64,000 nucleotides of DNA, taken from positions 98,501 through 162,500 of the forward strand of contig NZ_LIQG01000027.1 of NCBI RefSeq assembly GCF_001418015.1, given 5' to 3'. Positions 36,053 to 45,524 of the stretch are shown in pieces. This stretch comes from Lacinutrix mariniflava. Lineage in GTDB: Bacteria > Bacteroidota > Bacteroidia > Flavobacteriales > Flavobacteriaceae. The notes below the pieces were generated by a model, which was given only the letters and a program-made list of their open reading frames with translations, did not search any database and had not been told where the DNA came from. Made by a program: the position numbers and the translations under genes. Position 1 is the first letter of the stretch. Each line of letters starts with the position of its first letter.

Positions 36053-37564
36053 TTAATTAACAATTTGGGCTTTGTTAACTAGCTCTAATGTAACAGTGTA
36101 TAGAGGCTTGTCTTCCATTTTACTTTTTAACCAAGCAAAATAACTCAAGACAAAAATATCTTCACGTTTTGCTTCTAACCAAACAAAGGCATGTTTTACT
36201 TTATTAATAAAAGCTTCTGTTTTTATAGCGTGTGGATTTTTATAATAGATTTCTACAAACTGTAGATAGGTAATAACCCGATCTTGATGTATGCTTTTTA
36301 AATAAGGATTGTAGTTTCTTTTAAAACTGAGTAATCTAGAATCTACCAAGTCTATGTTTTCTAATTCAATATGTAAAATTATTTCAATAAGATTTTTTTT
36401 AATAACCCATTCTTTTCCTGCTTTCGATTCGTAATAATTATCTGTGTGATAGAATGCTTTAAATATGGTGTGCGCTTTTTTGTAGTCTTTAAATTGAATA
36501 TAATACATAGCTAAACTAAGGTTGATGTCTAGTAATGTTTCTAGGTCTTTGTGCTTTTTAAGTAATACTGTTTCTAATAACAAAATTGCTTGTTCCTGTT
36601 TATTAGAGTAGTTGAGGTTTAATGCTAATAATAGGTTGTGCTTTAGTTTAAATGTGGAATTGTATTTTCTATTTTGTTTTAACATGTGGTTTTTCATGAG
36701 TCTTAAATAGTCTATAGACTCATTAAACTTTTTATTTCTAAACAATGCATTGGCTATTAAGTACAGTACTTCAATATGGTAGTATAATTGTTTTTGCTTA
36801 TTCTTGTGCTGTTGGAGTTTTTGATACGTTTTAACTAAAAACGGTTCAATTTTAAAGTAGTCTTTACTTACAAAAGCAGATAGGCTTACAATTGTAATTA
36901 ATTGATATAAAGATTTAAAGGACATTGAATCATTAATGTTAACGTTGTATTCTTTAAAAGTTTTAATAAGTAAGTTCTCGAAATCTATACTGTTTCTCTG
37001 GTGGTTATCTTGCGATATAATCTGTCTTATTTTTGCATAAACGATGTTTAGCTGATCTTCTAAGAAAGCATTTTTCTGATTGTCTTTAAACTTTTGAATA
37101 AGCCCATCGATATCTTCAGATGGATTTGCATGAGCATATTGAATTTTAGTATGATATATTTCGTTTAATAAAGGAAACAGTAAATGTTCGTTGGCTATAA
37201 TTTCAGCTTTAGCTAAAACCTTATAAGCCACTTTGTATTGCTTATGATTTAAGAATGTGCGTGATGCTAAAATATATTTTATCACTTGCATGTCTATAGA
37301 GTTTTCTTCTTCTAAGCTAATGTTTGCAATAAAGTCTATAATAGATTGGTGTAGTCGTTTTCTTAAGGCATGATAAGCGTCCTTTTGGTTTTTGTTATAT
37401 AGTTTTAAAAAAATAGCTTGAGAATCTAATTGATTATTAGATAGTAGTTTAAATAACGCGATGTTTTTGGTGTCCTTTCGTTTGTTCTTCTTTTCGAGAT
37501 AATTAACGAAGAGTAGCTTTTCATCTTTAGAAAGGTTACTTATTATTTCATTTAAATTGGTCAT
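36053..37564 (-). CDS. Conserved helical-repeat protein, function unknown
   Basis: 503 residues, no signal peptide or membrane segment. Sequence is Lys/Leu/Tyr/Asn-rich and almost wholly helical, with degenerate 30-40 residue TPR-like periodicity over residues 60-460. The N-terminus (NLSKDEKLLFVNYLEKKNKR) looks like a fixed cap. I do not recognise the family beyond TPR-like. It is monocistronic and divergent from the YiaA-type gene. Probably cytoplasmic scaffold. Confidence 0.7.
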   Translation of the reverse strand: MTNLNEIISNLSKDEKLLFVNYLEKKNKRKDTKNIALFKLLSNNQLDSQAIFLKLYNKNQKDAYHALRKRLHQSIIDFIANISLEEENSIDMQVIKYILASRTFLNHKQYKVAYKVLAKAEIIANEHLLFPLLNEIYHTKIQYAHANPSEDIDGLIQKFKDNQKNAFLEDQLNIVYAKIRQIISQDNHQRNSIDFENLLIKTFKEYNVNINDSMSFKSLYQLITIVSLSAFVSKDYFKIEPFLVKTYQKLQQHKNKQKQLYYHIEVLYLIANALFRNKKFNESIDYLRLMKNHMLKQNRKYNSTFKLKHNLLLALNLNYSNKQEQAILLLETVLLKKHKDLETLLDINLSLAMYYIQFKDYKKAHTIFKAFYHTDNYYESKAGKEWVIKKNLIEIILHIELENIDLVDSRLLSFKRNYNPYLKSIHQDRVITYLQFVEIYYKNPHAIKTEAFINKVKHAFVWLEAKREDIFVLSYFAWLKSKMEDKPLYTVTLELVNKAQIVN

Positions 37565-37716
37565 TTAATCGTCGGTTAATTATTATTTAATCCTAATTAT
37601 ATATCAAATTATTGTTTAAATATAATAAATATATCGTCAGTTATACTAAGATGTTGTTTTTCTCAACTTTAGATTCCGTCCCATATTTGCATCATAATCA
37701 TTAAAACAAAATAATT

Positions 37717-38198
37717 ATGGATTATCAAACAACAGTTTCTTCAAAAGAAACAGAAAAAAGAAAAAGAATAAAAAAGAAGAACAAATTTTTGACCAAAAAC
37801 CAACATCGGCATTTGTTGGAGCATCGTGGACAGCTTTGTTAATTGGTATAGTTGCTTATTGTGTAGGTTTATGGAATGCAACTATGGCATTAAATGAGAA
37901 AGGCTATTACTTCACCATTTTACTGTTTGGTTTATTCTCTGTAATATCAGTGCAAAAAGCAGTACGAGATAAAATGGAAAATATTCAAGTTACAGAGTTG
38001 TATTATGGTATAAGTTGGTTTGCAAGTACTGCAGCAATAGCTTTGTTAGTTATTGGGCTATGGAATGCAGATTTACAATTAAGTGAAAAAGGATTCTATG
38101 GCATGTCTTTTACATTAAGTTTATTTGCCGGAATTGCAGTGCAAAAAAATACTAGAGATATTGCTTTTATCGATAATAACGAAACGGAAGACATTTAA
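37717..38198 (+). CDS. YiaA/YiaB-type inner membrane protein with a -1 frameshift
   Basis: The ATG at 37717 opens a frame (MDYQTTVSSKETEKRKRIKKK...) that runs out near residue 41, while the family's body (SAFVGASWTALLIG... with GLWNA twice, two YiaA/B two-helix units, four membrane helices) is read in the -1 frame from about 37776. The -1 frame has no ATG, GTG or TTG between its upstream stop (37695) and the family body. The frames meet at the heptamer A-AAA-AAG (37770-37776, zero-frame codons AAA AAG), the same slippery word as in E. coli dnaX; a -1 slip there joins the two into a 160-residue protein. Either programmed slippage, a real mutation or a base error. Confidence 0.75.
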
Positions 38199-38229
38199 AA
38201 TTTTGTTTTGATGAGGGTTGTTTAACCTT

Positions 38230-38262
38230 AAATGGCGTGATTTTTAATTGCGCCATTTTAAA
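38230..38262 (+). terminator. Probable terminator of the YiaA-type gene
   Basis: AAATGGCG and CGCCATTT form a perfect 8-bp stem with a 13-base loop, followed by a T-rich stretch. Confidence 0.55.
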
Positions 38263-38363
38263 TTTTATATCAAAGCATAAATAAGTTCCAAGGATTATAA
38301 TTCATGTTATATGCTAATACTTAAAAATAACATAAATTTAGAAAATATTAAATACACAACAAA

Positions 38364-39695
38364 ATGAATTCAAAACTCATAAAAGAATTACCAGAATTGG
38401 TAGAAAACGATATAATATCTCAAGATATTGCTTCTAAAATAGAACGTTATTACCAATCTAAAACTAACAATACGCCTAATAGGTTATTTACTGTTTTTGG
38501 AGTGTTGGGTTCCATTTTAGTAGGACTTGGTATTATGTTAATATTGGCACATAATTGGGATGATTTCTCAAAATCTATTAAAACAATTTTTGCTTTTGCA
38601 CCATTAGTTATTGGGCAGCTATTAGTTGGTTTTTCAATTTTGAATAAAAAAAGCAAAACATGGAAAGAAGCCTCAGGTGTTTTCCTGTTTTTTACGGTTG
38701 GTGCTTCCATAGCAATGGTAAGTCAGATTTATAATATACCAGGAGACTTCACCAATTATATGCTAGTCTGGATTTTATTATGTGCACCATTAATATACCT
38801 TTTAAAGTCGCATGCATTAGCAATTTTACATCTTGTATATGCAACTATTTATGCTTGTAACTATGGTTATGCCGATGGAACTAAAGCGCCATGGTTGTTT
38901 TTGGTGCTTATTTTGTTACTAATTCCATATTACGTAAGTCTTTTACAAAGCAAACCGAAGGCAAATATTACATCTGTTTTTAACTGGTTACTACCCATTA
39001 GTCTTATTATTACTTTAGGAGCATTTATTACAAAATTCGATGAACTTATTTTCTTGTCTTATATTATTTTATTTGGTTTGTTTTATAATTTAGGAAAACT
39101 CCCAGTATTCAATAATTTAAAGTTAAGACAGAATGGTTATTTAGTTCTAGGCTCCTTTGGAACTGTTGTTTTATTATTGATTTCAAGTTTTCGTATAGTC
39201 TGGGAAGAAGTATTAACTATTTCTTCTTTCTCTGGGAATGAAACAACTTTGGTTACTGTGTTATTTGTAATAAGCTTAGGTGTTTTAGTTTATTTGTTTC
39301 TAAAAAAGGAAGTCAATAAATTAAACATGTTTCATTACATATTTATAATAATGACCATCTTATTTTTTGTTGGTTTGAAAAATGATGTTTCACCAACGAT
39401 TATTACTAATATCTTATTATTGATTTTAGGAATAAATGCTATAAAAATAGGAGCGGATAAAATGCATTTTGGTGTTTTAAATTATGGATTAGTTATTATT
39501 ACTGGTTTAATATTTTGTCGTTTTTTCGATACTGATATGAGTTTTGTTATTCGTGGTTTATTATTTGTATTTGTTGGAATTGGTTTTTTTGCAACTAATT
39601 ATATCATGTTTAGAAAGCAAAAAAATAAGAACACTAGTATTAAATCATTAGATGCCATTGAAATTAAAGAGGAAGACATTAAAACATTAAAATAA
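38364..39695 (+). CDS. DUF2157 membrane protein
   Basis: 443 residues. The N-terminal soluble region (1-40, LVENDIISQDIASKIERYY) is the DUF2157 signature, then about twelve hydrophobic helices to residue 415 and a short charged tail. Bacterial DUF2157 proteins often sit next to a GDYXXLXY protein, as here (6-base gap), suggesting one complex. Function unknown. Confidence 0.88.
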   Translation: MNSKLIKELPELVENDIISQDIASKIERYYQSKTNNTPNRLFTVFGVLGSILVGLGIMLILAHNWDDFSKSIKTIFAFAPLVIGQLLVGFSILNKKSKTWKEASGVFLFFTVGASIAMVSQIYNIPGDFTNYMLVWILLCAPLIYLLKSHALAILHLVYATIYACNYGYADGTKAPWLFLVLILLLIPYYVSLLQSKPKANITSVFNWLLPISLIITLGAFITKFDELIFLSYIILFGLFYNLGKLPVFNNLKLRQNGYLVLGSFGTVVLLLISSFRIVWEEVLTISSFSGNETTLVTVLFVISLGVLVYLFLKKEVNKLNMFHYIFIIMTILFFVGLKNDVSPTIITNILLLILGINAIKIGADKMHFGVLNYGLVIITGLIFCRFFDTDMSFVIRGLLFVFVGIGFFATNYIMFRKQKNKNTSIKSLDAIEIKEEDIKTLK

Positions 39696-39701
39696 TTAGT
39701 T

Positions 39702-40283
39702 ATGAAAAACATGAAATTACAATACGTTTTTGTGCTCTTTATACTCGTAGTTATAGCGCAATTACTTGTCCCAGCACAAATGATTTTTGGACAAGAAACT
39801 GTTTTGAATAAAGGTACTGCGTACAAGTTTAAAACACAGCCAGTAGATCCAAGCGATCCTTATCGAGGTAAATATGTAACTTTAAGTTACGATATTCGTT
39901 CTTTTATTACTAGTGATACTATATGGGAGAGAAAACAAGATATTTATGTTTATTTTGAAAATGATAGTTTGGGTTTTGCTAAATTAACAGAAGTAAGTAA
40001 AATACCTTTGGTAACGGCAAAAGACTTTGTGAAAACAAAAGTAGATTGGTTTAATAAATATGATAAGAGTGTGAAATTTAATTTACCATTCGATCGTTTT
40101 TATATGGAAGAAAGCAAGGCGAAACCGGCAGAAGATGCTTTTAGAATAGCCCAACGAGATAATTTACCAAATAATACTTATGCTTTGGTATATGTTAAAG
40201 AAGGAGAAGCTGTTTTAAAAGATTTATTTATAAATGAAGTTTCTATTAAAGACTACGTCACTATTAATAAAAATGAAGAATAG
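39702..40283 (+). CDS. GDYXXLXY-family membrane-anchored protein
   Basis: 193 residues. One N-terminal hydrophobic segment (about 5-27) serves as signal or anchor. The motif DPSDPYRGKYVTLSYDI (near 48-64) is the family's GDYxxLxY in the form GKYVTLSY. Partner of the DUF2157 gene. The extracytoplasmic domain has no recognised activity. Confidence 0.82.
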   Translation: MKNMKLQYVFVLFILVVIAQLLVPAQMIFGQETVLNKGTAYKFKTQPVDPSDPYRGKYVTLSYDIRSFITSDTIWERKQDIYVYFENDSLGFAKLTEVSKIPLVTAKDFVKTKVDWFNKYDKSVKFNLPFDRFYMEESKAKPAEDAFRIAQRDNLPNNTYALVYVKEGEAVLKDLFINEVSIKDYVTINKNEE

Positions 40284-40286
40284 ACT

Positions 40287-40463
40287 TTATCTTCTATTAT
40301 TTACATAGAGTGTTAAACCATAATATAAAAGTGCTGCAAGTAGAATCGTAAAAATTATAGGCATAGAAGGACGACCAGTACTAATAAATATTAATTCGTT
40401 GATTAAATTAGCACCAAAGAAACTAATAAGAATTCTAACGAACGTTATTTTTAGATACCTCAT
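40287..40463 (-). CDS. Small membrane protein, 58 residues
   Basis: From the ATG at 40463: MRYLKITFVRILISFFGANL at the start, then a polar turn (INELIFISTGRPSMP) and a second helix (IIFTILLAALLYYGLTLYV), ending NNRR. Two membrane helices, basic ends. It converges on the GDYXXLXY gene with a 3-base gap. I do not recognise the family; helix layout and fit between neighbours support a real gene. Confidence 0.55.
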   Translation of the reverse strand: MRYLKITFVRILISFFGANLINELIFISTGRPSMPIIFTILLAALLYYGLTLYVNNRR

Positions 40464-40597
40464 AATAAATTTTTAGTTCTTGAAAACGATTATAAATTTA
40501 AATCTCCAAATAAGTTTTTTAATGATTTCCAATTTGTGTTACAAACAGGAAGGTAGCGGATTGAAATAATTATTTTATAGATGCAAACAAATATATA

Positions 40598-40632
40598 ATA
40601 AAAGAGCTAAACATTAAGTTTAGCTCTTTTAT
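40598..40632 (-). terminator. Terminator of the arsenic operon
   Basis: A perfect 15-bp stem (ATAAAAGAGCTAAAC and complement) with a 5-base loop lies about 90 bases beyond the transporter gene stop. Confidence 0.75.
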
Positions 40633-40721
40633 CCTGTTTTTTATATAGGTAGTTACTTGTTTTAACTCATCTTTAATTGGTTAACAATAGAAACGATTAA
40701 CATCTTTTACATTTACTATTT

Positions 40722-41753
40722 TTAATAGTATTTTTTCTTTAACCAAAAGGATACCTTTACCAGTAAAATTAGTGCGGGAACTTCAACCAAAGGACCAATT
40801 ACACCCGCAAAGGCTTGTCCCGAATTTAATCCAAACACGGCAATAGCGACTGCAATTGCTAACTCAAAATTATTTCCTGCTGCTGTAAAGGCTACGGCTG
40901 TAGTTTTATCATATTCTGCTCCTGTTGCTTTAGTGAAGAAAAATCCAATAATAAACATTAACGTAAAATATATAAGTAATGGAACCGCTATAATTAACAC
41001 GTCCATTGGTATTTCAACAATTAATTCTCCTTTTAATGAAAACATTACCACAATTGTAAATAAAAGAGCAATTAATGTTATTGGTGATATTTTTGGAATA
41101 AATGTATTGGTATACCATGCCTCTCCTTTTAGTTTTACTAAAATAAGTCTACTTAATATTCCCATTAAAAATGGAATTCCTAAATAGATAGCAACGCTTT
41201 CTGCAATAGTGGCAATCGAGATATCTACAATGGCTCCTTCGAAACCAAAATAAGGAGGAAGGACAGTTATAAAAAGCCATGCATAAAAACTATAAGCGAA
41301 TACTTGAAAAATACTATTTAGTGCAACTAAACCAGCACCATATTCACTACTTCCTTCAGCGAGATCGTTCCATACTAAAACCATTGCAATACAACGCGCT
41401 AGACCAATTAAAATTAATCCAACCATATACTCAGGGTGATCACGTAAGAATGTAATAGCCAAAACAAACATTAGAACAGGACCAATTATCCAGTTTAAAA
41501 TAAGTGAGATTGAAAGTATTTTGGTATTTCTAAAAACTTTTGGTAATAAGGCGTAGTTAACCTTTGCTAAAGGTGGATACATCATTAAAATTAAACCAAT
41601 TGCAATTGGAATGTTTGTAGTTCCACTACTAAAGGAGTTTATAAGGTTTGGAAATGTTGGTATAAAATAACCCAGTCCAACGCCTAAAGCCATGGCGACA
41701 AATATCCATAACGTTAGGTTTCTATCAAGAAAACTTAATTTTTTTGCTGCCAT
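40722..41753 (-). CDS. ACR3-family arsenite efflux transporter
   Basis: 343 residues, ten membrane helices, of the BASS/ACR3 superfamily. Family marks: [20 protein letters not shown] (near 45-64), [17 protein letters not shown] with the essential Cys (near 118), and [15 protein letters not shown] (near 290). Pumps arsenite (or antimonite) out. Two bases separate it from the arsC-like gene upstream, in one operon under ArsR. Confidence 0.93.
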   Translation of the reverse strand: MAAKKLSFLDRNLTLWIFVAMALGVGLGYFIPTFPNLINSFSSGTTNIPIAIGLILMMYPPLAKVNYALLPKVFRNTKILSISLILNWIIGPVLMFVLAITFLRDHPEYMVGLILIGLARCIAMVLVWNDLAEGSSEYGAGLVALNSIFQVFAYSFYAWLFITVLPPYFGFEGAIVDISIATIAESVAIYLGIPFLMGILSRLILVKLKGEAWYTNTFIPKISPITLIALLFTIVVMFSLKGELIVEIPMDVLIIAVPLLIYFTLMFIIGFFFTKATGAEYDKTTAVAFTAAGNNFELAIAVAIAVFGLNSGQAFAGVIGPLVEVPALILLVKVSFWLKKKYY

Positions 41754-41755
41754 TT

Positions 41756-42388
41756 TTATAAGTTTATTTGAGAGAATACATAAAATAATTCAGTTGCAAT
41801 CTGCAAACTTCTTTCATTATACTTTTGTGCTTGTTTAGGTGTATTGTCAAATACTTTCGGATCTTCAAAAGTAATTGGAATGCGTTTTTCTGCACCAGCA
41901 ATAAATGGACAACCTCCATCGGCTTGAGAACAAGTCATGATTGCCGCAAAACTAGATTTTGGATTAAAATCATCATCTAATTTCTTGGAGAAACCTATTA
42001 TTGGATGTGCATTTTCTGAATATTTAATACTGTAAATTGGGTTGTCATTCTTAGAAAGCGCTTTAATCCTAAAACCAGAGTGCACTAGAGTATTTGCAAC
42101 CATGGGAAATAGAGCTGTAGCCTCTGTTCCTCCTGAGTAGCAAAACACATTTTTAATATTAAAATAGCTAGCCATTGTTTGTGCCCAAACTTGAGATAAA
42201 TGACTTCTTCTAGAATTATGCGTACAGATAAAATTGATTCTAATGTCTTGGTTAGTAGAAGTTTTTAATTGAATAAAATCTACTAAAGGTTTTAAAACGG
42301 CTTTTCGGTCTTCAGAAATAGTTTCAGGATGTAATGCCTTAATTACGGTCTGTATTTCCGGGAATAATAGAGGTTTGGAAGTAGTCAT
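41756..42388 (-). CDS. Low-molecular-weight phosphatase-type arsenate reductase
   Basis: 210 residues. The catalytic loop CTHNSRRS (near 49) has the Cys-x5-Arg of LMW tyrosine phosphatases, and [15 protein letters not shown] carries the second Cys used in thioredoxin-type arsenate reductases. It is longer than ArsC of Staphylococcus (131), with an N-terminal helical extension. Context (arsR, DUF6428, ACR3) supports arsenate-to-arsenite reduction; general phosphatase activity cannot be excluded. Confidence 0.85.
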   Translation of the reverse strand: MTTSKPLLFPEIQTVIKALHPETISEDRKAVLKPLVDFIQLKTSTNQDIRINFICTHNSRRSHLSQVWAQTMASYFNIKNVFCYSGGTEATALFPMVANTLVHSGFRIKALSKNDNPIYSIKYSENAHPIIGFSKKLDDDFNPKSSFAAIMTCSQADGGCPFIAGAEKRIPITFEDPKVFDNTPKQAQKYNERSLQIATELFYVFSQINL

Positions 42389-42412
42389 TTTCTTTAGTTT
42401 TTTTAGAATGGC

Positions 42413-42880
42413 TTAACAGCAACCGCTTCCAGGTTCGCAAGAGTTTCCAGATTGAAGTTCAGAAAATTTCAATTTTGGTTTCTCAGCAGGAATCCCACAT
42501 TTGTCTTGTGCTAAACAATCTGTTTGTTTATTAGTTAATAAGAAATTTTTTCCGTCAAAATCAAGTCCAAATTTCCCAATAGTTTCTGCTTGGTATTCAA
42601 CTTCGATGTCTAAATCTCCAATTTTTAATGCTTTTTCAGAAAGCTCAATAATGTGTAATAGTTTTTCTGGGTGTAATCTGTGGTCATAGTCGTTGGCATC
42701 CCATAATTGAAAGTTTACAACCTCTTCAGTTCTTTCAGTCCCTCCGCAATCAATAAAATGCTTTGTGATTTTTCCAACTTCTGTAACGTGAAAGTGATTG
42801 GCAACTAAGGTTCCGTTTGGTAATTGAAAACCTATTGTTTCTAATTCTTTTAATGCTAATTTAACTTGTGATAGTTTCAT
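42413..42880 (-). CDS. DUF6428 arsenic-operon protein
   Basis: 155 residues. The family is typically found in Bacteroidota ars operons. The C-terminus SCEPGSGCC with clustered cysteines, and another in DCLAQDKCGIP, suggest arsenite or metal binding. It follows arsR by 47 bases, with a second operator-like site in the gap. Possible metallochaperone; not shown. Confidence 0.82.
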   Translation of the reverse strand: MKLSQVKLALKELETIGFQLPNGTLVANHFHVTEVGKITKHFIDCGGTERTEEVVNFQLWDANDYDHRLHPEKLLHIIELSEKALKIGDLDIEVEYQAETIGKFGLDFDGKNFLLTNKQTDCLAQDKCGIPAEKPKLKFSELQSGNSCEPGSGCC

Positions 42881-42894
42881 AATTCTATTTGTTT

Positions 42895-42910
42895 ATTGCG
42901 ATAATACGAT
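42895..42910 (-). promoter_or_regulatory. Second ArsR-like operator, before the DUF6428 gene
   Basis: ATTGCGATAATACGAT matches the site before arsR at 12 of 16 bases; the downstream words (AACAAATAGA on the minus strand) are also shared between the two sites. Suggests a second regulated promoter inside the operon. Confidence 0.45.
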
Positions 42911-42927
42911 TGATGTTTTCAAATGTT

Positions 42928-43260
42928 TTAACAACATTCTTCTTTTTTAGTAAGGTCTTGATTAAGAAAATCTGACATAACAGTTTTCATTGCTGTCCAG
43001 TTTTTCTTGTCTATGCAGTAGCAAACACTTGTGCCTTCAACATTACCTTTTATTAAGCCTAAATGTTTTAGTTCTTTTAAATGTTGAGAGATTGTTGGCT
43101 GAGCCAATCCTATTTCATTAACCAAATCGCCACAAACACAAGAGTCTATTTTAAACAAATGTTGTAATATTGAAACTCTTGCAGGATGCCCAAAAACCTT
43201 TGCAAATAAGGCAATCTCATTTTGTTGATCTGTAAACATTTCAGTTTTAGCTAATCCCAT
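42928..43260 (-). CDS. arsR: ArsR-family repressor
   Basis: 110 residues with a winged-helix core (about 12-95). The metal site motif appears as DSCVCGDLV (near 36-44) at the start of the helix 3 region, matching As(III)-sensing ArsR proteins, and further cysteines lie in SVCYC and at the end EECC. First gene of the ars operon, next to a palindromic operator. It should leave DNA on binding arsenite. Confidence 0.92.
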   Translation of the reverse strand: MGLAKTEMFTDQQNEIALFAKVFGHPARVSILQHLFKIDSCVCGDLVNEIGLAQPTISQHLKELKHLGLIKGNVEGTSVCYCIDKKNWTAMKTVMSDFLNQDLTKKEECC

Positions 43261-43278
43261 AATTTAATCTATTTGTTC

Positions 43279-43294
43279 ATTGCAATATTGCGAT
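43279..43294 (-). promoter_or_regulatory. ArsR operator, before arsR
   Basis: ATTGCAATATTGCGAT, with the perfect core palindrome GCAATATTGC (43282-43291), 18 bases before the arsR start. Expected place for autoregulation. Confidence 0.55.
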
Positions 43295-43444
43295 TAATTT
43301 TTGAATGTTTAATTTTTTTATTTACTTTTTTTTAGAACTGCTGGACTTTGTTATCTAGCAATTAGTATATGCATCTAGTATTAAATATACATAGTCTCAA
43401 AAATTATTTAACTTTACAGAAATACAATTAACTTAATAAATACC

Positions 43445-45085
43445 ATGAAAAAAGCAATATACCTATTAGCATTTGCCTCTATCTTTTCCTGTAAAGAAGA
43501 CGTAAAGCAAATTGAAACAGTAGAACCAGAGTCAAATAAAACCATAATGCAGAGTAATCTAGATAAATATGTTAGTGTGAAACTAACTGCAGATTTAAGT
43601 GTTCTTTCTGAGAATGAAAAAGAAATGCTGCCAATATTAATTAGCGCTGCCAATAAAATGAATGACTTGTTTTGGTATGAGTCTTATGGAGATTGCGATG
43701 CATTATTAAATGGCATTACAGATGAAGATACCAAGAAATATGTGAAAATAAATTATGGTCCTTGGGATAGATTAGATAATAACAAACCTTTTGTAGATGG
43801 TGTAGGAGAGAAGCCAAAAGGAGCGAATTATTACCCTAAAGATATGACTAAAGAAGAGTTTGAAAATTCTTCTATGGAAAATAAATCGAGTATTTACAAC
43901 TTTGTAAGACGTGATGGAAATGGCGATTTATTTACAATACCTTATCACAAGCAATTTGAAACAGAAGTAAAAGAAGTCTCTCAATTGTTATTGAAAGCTG
44001 CCGAGTTAGCAGAGGATAAAGGTTTAAAAAACTATTTAGAATTAAGAGCTGCTGCACTATTGGATGATAACTACCAAAAAAGTGATTTTGCATGGATGGA
44101 TATGAAAAACAATACGTTAGATATTGTTATAGGTCCTATTGAAACTTACGAAGATCAACTTTTTGGAAACAAAGCATCGCACGAAGGTTATGTGTTAATT
44201 AAAGATCAAGAATGGAGCGCGAAACTAGCAAAGTTTAGCAGCTTTTTACCAGAACTTCAAGAAGGATTACCAGTAGAGCCTAAATACAAAACAGAAAAGC
44301 CGGGAACAGATAGCGATTTAAACGCTTACGATGTAGTGTTTTATGCTGGAGATTGTAATTCAGGAAGTAAAACTATTGCTATTAACTTGCCTAACGATGA
44401 GGAAGTGCAGCTTAAAAAAGGAACAAGACGCTTGCAACTTAAAAACGCAATGCGAGCGAAGTTTGACAAGATACTAATGCCAATTTCTGATGTTTTAATT
44501 GAAGAAAGCCAACGTAAGCATGTTACTTTCGATGCCTTTTTTGCAAACACTATGTTTCATGAAGTAGCGCATGGTTTAGGAATTAAGAATACAATTAATG
44601 GAAATGGAACCGTTAGGACGTCGCTTAAAGAACACGCAAGTGCTTTAGAAGAAGGGAAAGCAGATATTCTAGGTCTATATATGGTACAGCAGCTTCATAA
44701 AAAAGGAGAGTTAAAAGAAGATTTAAAAGATAACATGGTTACGTTTATGGCTGGTATTTTTAGATCTGTGCGTTTTGGTGCATCAAGTGCACACGGTAAG
44801 GCAAACATGATTCGTTTTAACTTTTTTCAACAAATGGGCGCTTTTACTAGAAATGAAGATGGCACCTATAAGGTGAATTTTCAGAAAATGGAAAGTGCTA
44901 TGGAAATGCTTTCTAAGGTTATATTAACCTATCAAGGAGATGGGGATTACGAAGGTGTTTCAAAATTTGTTGGAAACTATGGTAGTATACCAGAACAATT
45001 ACAAAAAGATTTAGATCGTTTAAGTCAAGCTAGCATTCCTGTAGATGTTGTTTTCGAGCAAGGTGTAGACGCTCTTGGTTTGTAA
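43445..45085 (+). CDS. Dipeptidyl-peptidase III-like (M49-type) zinc peptidase lipoprotein
   Basis: 546 residues, lipoprotein signal (ASIFSC, Cys 17). The zinc site shows as FHEVAHGLG (near 371-379) plus EEGKADILG (near 400), i.e. HExxH with the second glutamate motif EExxAD of family M49; classic M49 enzymes have one more residue, HExxxH, so this branch differs. Often annotated as Zn-dependent hydrolase. It probably acts on peptides at the outer membrane or in the periplasm. Monocistronic. Confidence 0.82.
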   Translation: MKKAIYLLAFASIFSCKEDVKQIETVEPESNKTIMQSNLDKYVSVKLTADLSVLSENEKEMLPILISAANKMNDLFWYESYGDCDALLNGITDEDTKKYVKINYGPWDRLDNNKPFVDGVGEKPKGANYYPKDMTKEEFENSSMENKSSIYNFVRRDGNGDLFTIPYHKQFETEVKEVSQLLLKAAELAEDKGLKNYLELRAAALLDDNYQKSDFAWMDMKNNTLDIVIGPIETYEDQLFGNKASHEGYVLIKDQEWSAKLAKFSSFLPELQEGLPVEPKYKTEKPGTDSDLNAYDVVFYAGDCNSGSKTIAINLPNDEEVQLKKGTRRLQLKNAMRAKFDKILMPISDVLIEESQRKHVTFDAFFANTMFHEVAHGLGIKNTINGNGTVRTSLKEHASALEEGKADILGLYMVQQLHKKGELKEDLKDNMVTFMAGIFRSVRFGASSAHGKANMIRFNFFQQMGAFTRNEDGTYKVNFQKMESAMEMLSKVILTYQGDGDYEGVSKFVGNYGSIPEQLQKDLDRLSQASIPVDVVFEQGVDALGL

Positions 45086-45110
45086 GTTGTCATTTTATTT
45101 TAATTAAATA

Positions 45111-45143
45111 AAAAAGCTTCAGATATTTTTCTGAAGCTTTTTT
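45111..45143 (+). terminator. Terminator of the M49-like gene
   Basis: AAAAAGCTTCAGA / TCTGAAGCTTTTT, perfect 13-bp stem with a T run. Confidence 0.85.
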
Positions 45144-45251
45144 GCTTTTAATACTTGTTTTTTAGTGTTTCAGCGAAAAAAAAGTAGATAGTTTATTCTT
45201 TAATAGAATAAATAAGCTAAAGTGCTAGCTTTACATAAGAATATATTAATT

Positions 45252-45419
45252 ATGACTTATATTATTATCACATCTGTAATATTACTGTTTATTGTATTTA
45301 GGGTTTTTAAAACACTAAATAAGATTAAAGCATTAAGAAGAAGAGGTATTAATATTACAAATAAAAATAGTTATTATAGATTTTTGTCAAGTATATTCCT
45401 TCAAAACTTACCTTCTTAA
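45252..45419 (+). CDS. Small single-pass membrane protein, 55 residues
   Basis: I use the ATG at 45252 rather than a GTG 30 bases upstream. One hydrophobic helix (MTYIIITSVILLFIVFRVF) then a basic tail (KALRRRGINITNKNSYYRF). Typical small inner membrane protein with the positive end inside. Family not recognised; a terminator follows. Confidence 0.5.
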   Translation: MTYIIITSVILLFIVFRVFKTLNKIKALRRRGINITNKNSYYRFLSSIFLQNLPS

Positions 45420-45469
45420 ACGACATATTACAGCAATAGTATTTTATTATAAAAAAAAAATAAAGCATA

Positions 45470-45504
45470 AAAAAAGCGTACATCTAAAAAATGTACGCTT
45501 TTTT
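45470..45504. terminator. Bidirectional terminator before the lysS end
   Basis: AAAAAAGCGTACAT / ATGTACGCTTTTTT, perfect 14-bp stem, 7-base loop, serving lysS and the small membrane protein gene. Confidence 0.85.
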
Positions 45505-45524
45505 ATTTATGATGTAATCATGTA

